A stretch of DNA of 64,000 nt, taken from assembly GCA_032622095.1 (NCBI GenBank), contig CP136068.1:50586443-50650442 (forward strand), given 5' to 3'. This DNA comes from Siphonodentalium dalli. Its lineage: Eukaryota; Mollusca; Scaphopoda; Gadilida; Siphonodentaliidae. Positions 22,183 to 31,300 of this stretch are shown here, in pieces (position 1 is the stretch's first letter; the number at the start of each line of letters is the position of its first letter). Below the pieces are notes generated by a model that saw only the letters and a list, made by a program, of their open reading frames with translations, was not told the DNA's origin and did no database searches. The position numbers and the translations under genes are program-made.

Positions 22183-22366
22183 TCAGATCAGCGTATGTTT
22201 CTGTTGTTCATATTCCAGAAGATGTTCGTAATTCCACTCGTCATACCATCGGCAACTTCCGTGAGCGTACTCGTCGCATGACACACGTGACTGACCTGGT
22301 TTTCGGATTGGAAGTTCTGGATCTGGTGGACGTTTACCAAGTGAATAAAAACTCTTGTAATAATAC
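22183..22366 (-). CDS. Hydroxylase exon 6: C terminus
   Basis: Acceptor CCCACTTTCAG at 22367 upward; phase 2 entry completes Trp459 and the frame continues YYYKSFYS, so the split motif reads QRWYYY as in prolyl 4-hydroxylases. The remaining 50 residues include PPDPELP, VSCDEYAHGSC and WYDEWNYEHLLEY and end at TGA (22183-22185). The segment after QRWYYY is longer than in vertebrate enzymes and has no recognised motif. Degenerate copies of its 3' half continue downstream to about 21634. Confidence 0.88.
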
Positions 22367-25300
22367 CTGAAAGTGGGTCAATGGGATTTATGAAATTAAT
22401 GATATTACATGCATGTTTATTTCAAAATACAAAAAGATATGTTGAAGAATGCAAAATTGAAATACACGTATGATTGCCGAACACCATTACAATTGGCTAC
22501 ACCCTTTCGTACAATGGGGCATCTGATCTTCGCAAAATGTAAATAAGGATAATTATATTGACCAATAATGAATAATCTTTAATGTCTCCTGTTGCAGCCC
22601 CCCCCCCCCTGTTTAGTAAGTCTTTCCGCGGCATATTAAATCATATAAAAGTATTTCATCTATTTGTTGACCTATTTTCATGTCGGGTCGCAATGTAACA
22701 TAAGCGACCATTACTATGCTATACCAGTGTAGGTATATCGTGTATATATAGTTAAACTATGGTATGAGCTACCTGTGTAGGTATATCGTGTATATATAGT
22801 TAAACTATGTTATGAGCTACCTGTGTATGTATATCGTGTATATATAGTTAAACTATGTTATGAGCTACCTGTGTATGTCTATCGTGTATATATAGTTAAA
22901 CTATGTTATGAGCTACCTGTGTATGTCTATCGTGTATATATAGTTAAACTATGTTATGAGCTACCTGTGTAGGTATATCGTGTATATATAATTAAACTAT
23001 GTTATGAGCTACCTGTGTAGGTATATCGTGTATATATAGTTAAACTATGTTATGAGCTACCTGTGTAGGTATATCGTGTATATATAGTTAAACTATGTTA
23101 TGAGCTACCTGTGTAGGTATATCGTGTATATATAGTTAAACAATGTTATGAGCTACCTGTGTATGTATATCGTGTATATATAGTTAAACTATGTCATGAG
23201 TTACCTGTGTAGGTATATCGTGTATATATAGTTAAACTATGTCATGAGTTACCTGTGTAGGTATATCGTGTATATATAGTTAAACTATGTCATGAGTTAC
23301 CTGTGTAGGTATATCGTGTATATATAGTTAAACTATGTCATGAGTTACCTGTGTAGGTATATCGTGTATATATAGTTAAACTATGTCACGAGTTACCTTT
23401 GTAGGTATATCGTGTATATATAGTTAAACTATGTCATGAGTTACATGTGTAGGTATATCGTGTATATATAGTTAAACTATGTCATGAGTTACCTGTGTAG
23501 GCATATCGTGTATATATAGTTAAACTATGTCATGAGTTACCTGTGTAGGTATATCGTGTATATATAGTTAAACTATGTTATGAGCTACCTGTGTAGGTAT
23601 ATCGTGTATATATAGTTAAACTATGTTATAAGCTACCTGTGTAGGTATATCGTGTGTATATAGTTAAACTATGTTATGAGCTACCAGTGTAGGTATATCG
23701 TATATATATAGTTAAACTGTGTTATGAGCTACCTGTGTAGGTATATCGTGTATATATAGTTAAACTATGTTATGAGCTACCTGTGTAGGTATATCGTGTA
23801 TATATAGTTAAACTGTGTTATGAGCTACCAGTGTAGGTATATCGTGGATATATAGTTAAACTATGTTATGAGCTACCTGTGTAGGTATATCGTGTATATA
23901 TAGTTAAACTATGTTATGAGCTACCTGTGTAGGTATATCGTGTATATATAGTTAAACTATGTCATGAGCTACCTGTGTAGGTATATCGTGTATATATAGT
24001 TAAACTATGTTATGAGCTACCTGTGTAGGTATATCGTGTATATATATAGTTAAACTATGTTATGAGCTACCAGTGTAGGTATATCGTGTATATATAGTTA
24101 AACTATGTTATGAGCTACCAGTGTAGGTATATCGTGTATATATAGTTAAACTATGTTATGAGCTACCTGTGTAGGTATATCGTGGATATATAGTTAAACT
24201 ATGTTATGAGCTACCTGTGTATGTATATCGTGGATATATAGTTAAACTATGTTATGAGCTACCAGTGTAGGTATATCGTGGATATATAGTTAAACTATGT
24301 TATGAGCTACCAGTGTAGGTATATCGTGGATATATAGTTAAACTATGTTATGAGCTACCTGGGGAAACCTGTTTAAAACGTTGGTCTGTGCTATAGAGCT
24401 AGCAAGATTTGCTCTTTCTATCTTGAGATTTATCCTTGCTTTAACAGCGCTGACAAATAGGCGAACTTTCTCTGAATGGTTTATTTTCGAGTTTGGTTTT
24501 TTGTTATGTTTGTTATTTATAAACATTAGATATACATTATTATAAACATTATTAATACTATATTGCGCTCTATCTCGTTCGTACACCCAAGATCCAGAAA
24601 TGTGTCCAACATGGACGTTATTCCGTAATGATGAAGTTTCTAAAAGACACCACCACCTGCCTCCCACGCGTACCCACTCACCATGATAGGTTTATTTTCA
24701 ATAGTGTTCCTTAAATTCGCCTCTGTGTTGTGTGCACATCTAGACACGCCCGTTAGTTCGTAAAATGATTTCAAAGAGTTATTGTCGTTCTTTGCGAACA
24801 ATCGTGTGTCAATATCGAGAGATACGAGAGAGTCGTTGATCGTCTAGTTCTCAATGAATATACAATATAGAATATAACAGTTTAACACAATGAATATAGT
24901 ATATAACAGTATATAACAAAGAATATACAATGTAGAATATAAGAGCTTTCTCACCATCTTTGGAGGATGATCTTTGTTCCGTTAATAACTCGGGCTGCCT
25001 CGTGGATCGACTTTGGCTCGCACTCCCCTTTCTCATTCATACCCGTGAACAACAAAGCTCGACCTTTTCTTGGTTTCACCCAAATTCCGAGTTCTGGAAA
25101 GTCATAACTGTATTTAGAGAGCTACAATCGTTCCCCGATTTTGGTAAAGCACACCAATGTCCAAGGTGTGTTCAATGTCGGGCGGCGCACGCGGTTTGCA
25201 AGCTGTGGTCAACACACTCTCACCGACTATTTCCATCTAGTCCCATTGTGTGCGGTAATTTGTGTGTGTTCTAAGTCGGTCAGAGCATGCGAATAGTTCT

Positions 25301-28300
25301 TTACAAGAATAAATCTCGTCTTCGACTCAATTGATTCTTATTCTTACGTATAGATTAACTACTCACTGCAGTCAATTACTTACATGTATATCGGTGTGAC
25401 TGCTAACAATTTTAGGGTTGCGGACCGGATTGGTCCGGTCAACAAAAAAGGCGGTCCAGTCCTATCCGGAACATTCATCTGCGGTCCGGTTTGCATGCAT
25501 GGAACGACCCAATGCGGTCCGGTCCCCCTTCGTATGAATAAATTGCTTAGTTTAGCAAATATTGCAACATAACACTAGCAAATCAAGTCACGACGTTGAA
25601 ATTAGGTCGTAATAATCTGTTATATATTTTAGAACTTCTGTCTGCCTGTCAGTCTGTATGTATGTATGTATGTATGTATGTGTGTTATAGACTCGAAAAC
25701 TAATCGACCGATCCGACTCAAATTTGGCCTACTTTTATCCCTGGAACAATACGGACGTGTCCAATTTCACGTGCGACCGTGTCCTTGAACGTGCTCAAAT
25801 ACGACCATATAGGCATGTTTCTGACGCTGTATATTCTTCCAAGATGGAGGCGATCACAAAGAAATTCCTAAATAGCCCGGACGAAGTCGGGCACATCAGC
25901 TGGTATAATATACATATAAATGTTTTACTGTCCCGTTAAATATAATTGTCACACTGCAATAGTTCCATGTCTATATGTAATTTAAATAGACTATTGTACC
26001 CCTCATTGCACACAAGCGCAATGTTATTGGAAAATGAGAATCACAAAATGTAATGGAAATAGCCACATAAATGGGCTACTATGTCCTTATGTAACATAGA
26101 TAGGATTGTTTTTAATGGGTAGCTTGGTATGTATCTTTTTCTACTGTTTGAAGATATCCCAACAACAACAACAACAACAACATGAAGCTGTTATCGACAT
26201 CAACAGCATGTACGTGCATGTCTAATGTATTATGTATCTTATACTAATGCTGGTATGATTTTGAGGTTGACAATTTTCGAAAGAAATATTAAGGCCAAAA
26301 CTCGAACTCGTGACGTGTATTTGTTGAACTTATTATCTCCACATTTCCCTCAATAAATAGGGCTCCTTCTGAACATTTATTTATCTATCTGTCGTCTGCT
26401 TTTTGTTTACCTTAACGTCCCTCCAAATCATGCAATAATAGACCATTCCGATGTACACTTTGTATACCATTTAGACTATTTTAGTAAAGAAATAGTTAAA
26501 ATATCTCCGTCGCTGCAAGATAACCATTCGGAAATATGGGAAACGCTAGCAAATGATACTCAGCGGAAATTCTCAGAACTGTGCACATGGTGGATATTCT
26601 GCATATTATGGAAAATACGGTCAATACAATCCAAATTGTCCACATCTGTTCATCGTTTTCTATATTTTGCCGTGTTGCTAAGTACCAAATAATAGCACAC
26701 ATTTTATACCAATAGAGTTATCTTTCTACAACACAATATAATTTGAACAAGTGTAGAGTTATCCCTCTCCATATACGGGTAGGTCCGCGGCGAAAAAAAC
26801 ACGATTTCATCTTGATATCGATAAGTTAGATTCCTAGAAAATGTTTTATATGAGATAATTCTAGAGAGGAAACAGAAACAGTTGTTAATCGGGGTCTTAC
26901 AGATTGCTGTGGTTTATCGTTGCTTCAGTCAATAAAGGCAATATTGCGACGTTGCCAAGATGGTCAGTTGCACAATAAAACTGCGTGACTGAATGTAAAA
27001 ATACCGACCACAGGTGAGCGATCAGATACAAGAATCAGTTTATCCCCCCTTGTACACAAGAATAGAATAGTTTAATGACATAATATGTCCACACGAGACC
27101 GACGTAATAAATTAACTAATACATATACAATACAATAACATATACAATATGTACAGTCATGTATGCGTAATAATTTATGTCAGTTACATTCGACGTTTCG
27201 TTGAAGAAATATCAGGACCATATTGCAGATTAATCTGGTTTCCCTATATAAGTTGGACAATTTCCAACTGATAGAAATTTCAAACCAACATTTTTTAACA
27301 ACAGTAGAAAATTATACACTGTTGTTGGTCTAGAAAATCAAACAATGGTAACAATTTTAACCTATAATTGGCGTTCAATCCCAAACTAATGTTGTGCCAG
27401 GAATGAAATTTCCAACTCTTAAAGATGTGACAAAAGTTGCGGGGTGGAGACACACCACCCCACCCCGGCCACTGTCGCCACGTCACTGATTACATATGCT
27501 GGTACGTAGGAAACTTAACCCGATTCGGCATCAGTGGACGGTTCACTTCGGCCTAATGTTCAGCGGAATCCACTCGGGACTGGTATCTTAAACAAGTTAT
27601 ATTTAACTTACTAAACCCATCCTCGTATACTGAACATGGCAATGGCGTCTTAAAATGTATGTATATCATACAAAAACGTGGAGGGAATAATTTATTTTAT
27701 TACATGATCCTACCCATATTCCATTTAATAAACTCATTTTATAAATTGTGATATTAAACATTCGTTTAATAACATGAAATAGTGTCAGGTGACATTTGAC
27801 TTCCGGTTTGTCGTCTGTTTACGTTCAGCACGATACGTCTCAAAATTCTATGGCTTGCAATGTTTTTCCAACAAACTATGATGAATGAATAACGTGAAAA
27901 GTTATGTCATTAAATATACGCCATTAAATACGCCAAAAAGTCTCTATTTATCTGGGACTATTTATTTACGCGGGCAACAACGTATAGTTACGTGAAACGT
28001 CATCGCACGCCTTATAGAAGGCGATGCTAGATCGAGTCCCATTTGTTGATTTAATCATGTTTTTTTTAGGTTTTGGATCATGAAATAAATAGTCCCCATC
28101 TGCAGTTCATATCGGAATTTACAAAACTCGTCCAGTAAATTATGTCTGGATCTCGACCTAAATTACTGGACGAGTTTTGTAAATTATCCGCTATAAACTG
28201 GGGACTCGTTCTAGATCTTCTATATATCAAAGTAATATACCTGGAAACTGAGTTTCACCACCTTCTTCAACGGTCGTCAGATATACAAGTACAGTGGCGA

Positions 28301-31300
28301 ACCTGTCCCGTTTGTCGGAATTCCCTTCAATGCAGTCCGTGTGTGGTTTATAACCTGCATGTGTAAAACGTTATATCGAGAGTAAATTCATATTCCGGGC
28401 GACGCAGGGGGTCGGTGTCGGAACAAAATGTTGAGACAAGTATGATACTTTTAACCTTTGGCCATTTTTAGGACGCCCTTAATAGGTTGCTGCATGCATG
28501 CTCAGCGAAACCAGATGTTAACGCGTCTAGAATTGGATGGAATTAAATGGATAATTTCTTTTATTAATATCGTTACTTCTGTATTCCGTTGAATGTTGCT
28601 AATGTGCGCCCGTGTAGCATACTACCGGAAAAAGTCATATATATGACATTTCACTGTTTCCATGCGTGCAGCACCTACGAATCCGCAAAAGAGTGTTATG
28701 TTGGTCACGTGACACCACATTTTGGTGTCATTTTTAGCAGAAACATAATTACTCAGGGCTGTGGAGAGCATTAGACCTTGTCATGCCATCATCATTTCCT
28801 TTATTAATTAATTTTATTCGTGTTCAGTGTCAACATGGTTCTTATATATCTATTTATATCTACGGGACCTTGTTTCCCTTCTATTTAATCAATATTACTC
28901 ATTTGTCTAGTCTTTGTTTCATCACATTACTTTCGTGTGGTACGGTTTATTGGTGTCCTGAAGTGTTTCTTTCATTCTATAGGAGTGTATTAATAATTTG
29001 TCTTATTACCTTTTATATTGTATCGGTTCGCATCTAAATGGACATTGCATATTTTGTTGTCGTTTGTAGTGTCTTGAAGTAATATGAAATATGGATTTCT
29101 AGGATTCGAAATTAAAAAGGAAATTGAAAGAAACTAGCAGCAAGTATATATAGAATTCTAAACTGAATTCGTCGTTTCAACGGTATAGATGCAGCCAATA
29201 TATATTGTGGGCTACATACCTACGTGTTGTGGATAGGATGTGATTTGAAATTTCCCGCCATTCTTCGGATCGAGGCCCATGGATTCCCGAACACGTGCTG
29301 CAAATACACCAGAGAACCGGCTCTCTCCGGGATAGAAAGCTGTACTCGTACTCCAGTTCGAGTGGATCCATTGCTTGAACTGTCGAGAGAATGAAGCGTT
29401 CACGCACGTTGTACCTGGACAAAATAAAAAAGTAAAGTTTAATGAAACTTCAGACGGTTCTCGCGGCGCCGTTTCGACGGCCATATACGCCATTTTATGT
29501 CAGTTCTACAGGGGAGGAATGACCGCACAGAGGGATAATTAATTCCACATGTAAATCACTCCAAAGTATGCACAAACCATGTGCACGGTCGCGACTCGTG
29601 CGTAATAATGTACACTCAGTGGTATTCGGAGTTTATCGTATTTATACATGTAGTTCAACTACCACTGGACGATCTCTCGCCACACAATATGGAATGTTAT
29701 AGTCTGTTGCTGATTGACGGGTGAAGTTCGAAGTGATTCAATCCGAACATGTCCAATAATAAAACATTCCGTAAAATGAGTGCTATAAAAATCAGTTATT
29801 AAAATTATTGAACAGGAAGGGAGACCCGCATTCTATGAACATATCGCCGTCACGCAGATGCATGGTGGGTAATGGTAAACGTATCGAAAGTACATTAAAC
29901 CGGATACACGCAGCATTGTGTGTTGGAATCCTTTGAAAAATTTCATTTGTATTTCAGCCCACGCAAATGGATCGGATAAACGATTGATGACACCACACTA
30001 TAGGTTGGAGTCCTAGGCAATGAAAGACACTTAGGGCATACATGGCATGAAACACTAGCTGAAGATATTATTATAAAAGATTGTTCTTTGAATCAAATAA
30101 TGTGACACTTTTTTTCCAGAGTTGATACCTCGGATAGAATTATTTAGTCTGTATTCAAAATGTATTTATTAAGACACCTCCATCTGCTTCCCTTGTAATC
30201 TGGATTCGGTCTTTTAAAATCATGGAATCCAGTTTAAGAACGACAGAAATGTAATATTATGGACAATTTTGGAGAATAGCAATAATATGGCAGTAAATGT
30301 GACACAAAAAAAGGTATAGTTCCGCAGGACTGTAATTCCCACAAAATGACACGATAAGATGTAAACTATATATAGTTATTGGCATATTGTAGGAATTGCT
30401 TACACTCCTTTCCTAAATATGATAAAGCAATTATAGAGTGTCGCTGTAAACGAGATCTCAATTGTGTATTCTGCTGTGCATTCGTGTATATCTATAACCG
30501 ATGTGAACACGTTGTGCAATCGGAGTATATCTATAACTGATGTGAACACGTTGTGCATTCGGCAAATATCTGTAGATAGTGAACATGTTGGACAATCGGA
30601 GAATATCCATACCAGATGTGAACACGTTGGGCATTCGGCCTATATCTATACCTGATGTGAACACTTATACTTTCGGCGTATATATCTATACCTGATTGAA
30701 CACGTTGTGCTTTCGGTCTATATCTACACCAGATGTGAACACGTTAGCAGTCGGAGTATATCTATAACTGATGTGAACACGTTTGGCATTATGCGTATAT
30801 TTGTACATAATGTGAACACGTTGAGCATTAGGTGTATATCTATACCTGAAGTGACTAAGTTGAGCATTAGGTGTATATCTATACATAATGTGAACACGTT
30901 GAGCATTAGGTGTATATATATACATAATGTGAACACGTTGAGCATTAGGTGTATATCTATACATAATGTGAACACGTTGGGCATTCAGCGTACATCTATA
31001 CCTGATGTGAACACGTTGGGCATTCGGCGTATATATACATTGTGTGAACACGTTGGGCATTTTGCGTATATCTATACCTGGTGTGAATACGTTGGACATT
31101 CGGCGTATATATACATTGTGCGAACATGTAGGGCATTCGCCGTATATCTATACCTGAAGTGAACACGTTGGACATTCGGCGTATTTCTATTCCTGATGTG
31201 AACACGTTGTGCAATTTTTATATCTGATGTGAACACGCTATGCATTCGGCGTATAGCTATGCATGATGTGAACAGGCTATGCATTCGGTGTATAGCTATG

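Larger units (their letters stand above)
25094..28240. other. Hydroxylase intron 4
   Basis: AT-rich intron. It holds a GCGGTCCGGT-rich patch (25421-25530), a (TGTA)n microsatellite (25654-25682) followed by a repeat-like ACTAATCGACCGATCC stretch, an (AAC)n microsatellite (26161-26181), sequence of the TTGGAAATTTCCAAC repeat family also seen near 39 kb (about 27250-27430), and the inverted repeat at 28091-28206. No further exon was recognised; the flanking exons already join in phase. Confidence 0.6.

Noticed and set aside
24960-25274. 104-residue plus frame
   Set aside because: It overlaps hydroxylase exon 5 on the minus strand, which has clear catalytic motifs and matching splice phases.
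29177-29422. 81-residue minus frame ending YWLHLYR
   Set aside because: Same bases as hydroxylase exon 3 in another frame; only the other frame joins exons 2 and 4 in phase.
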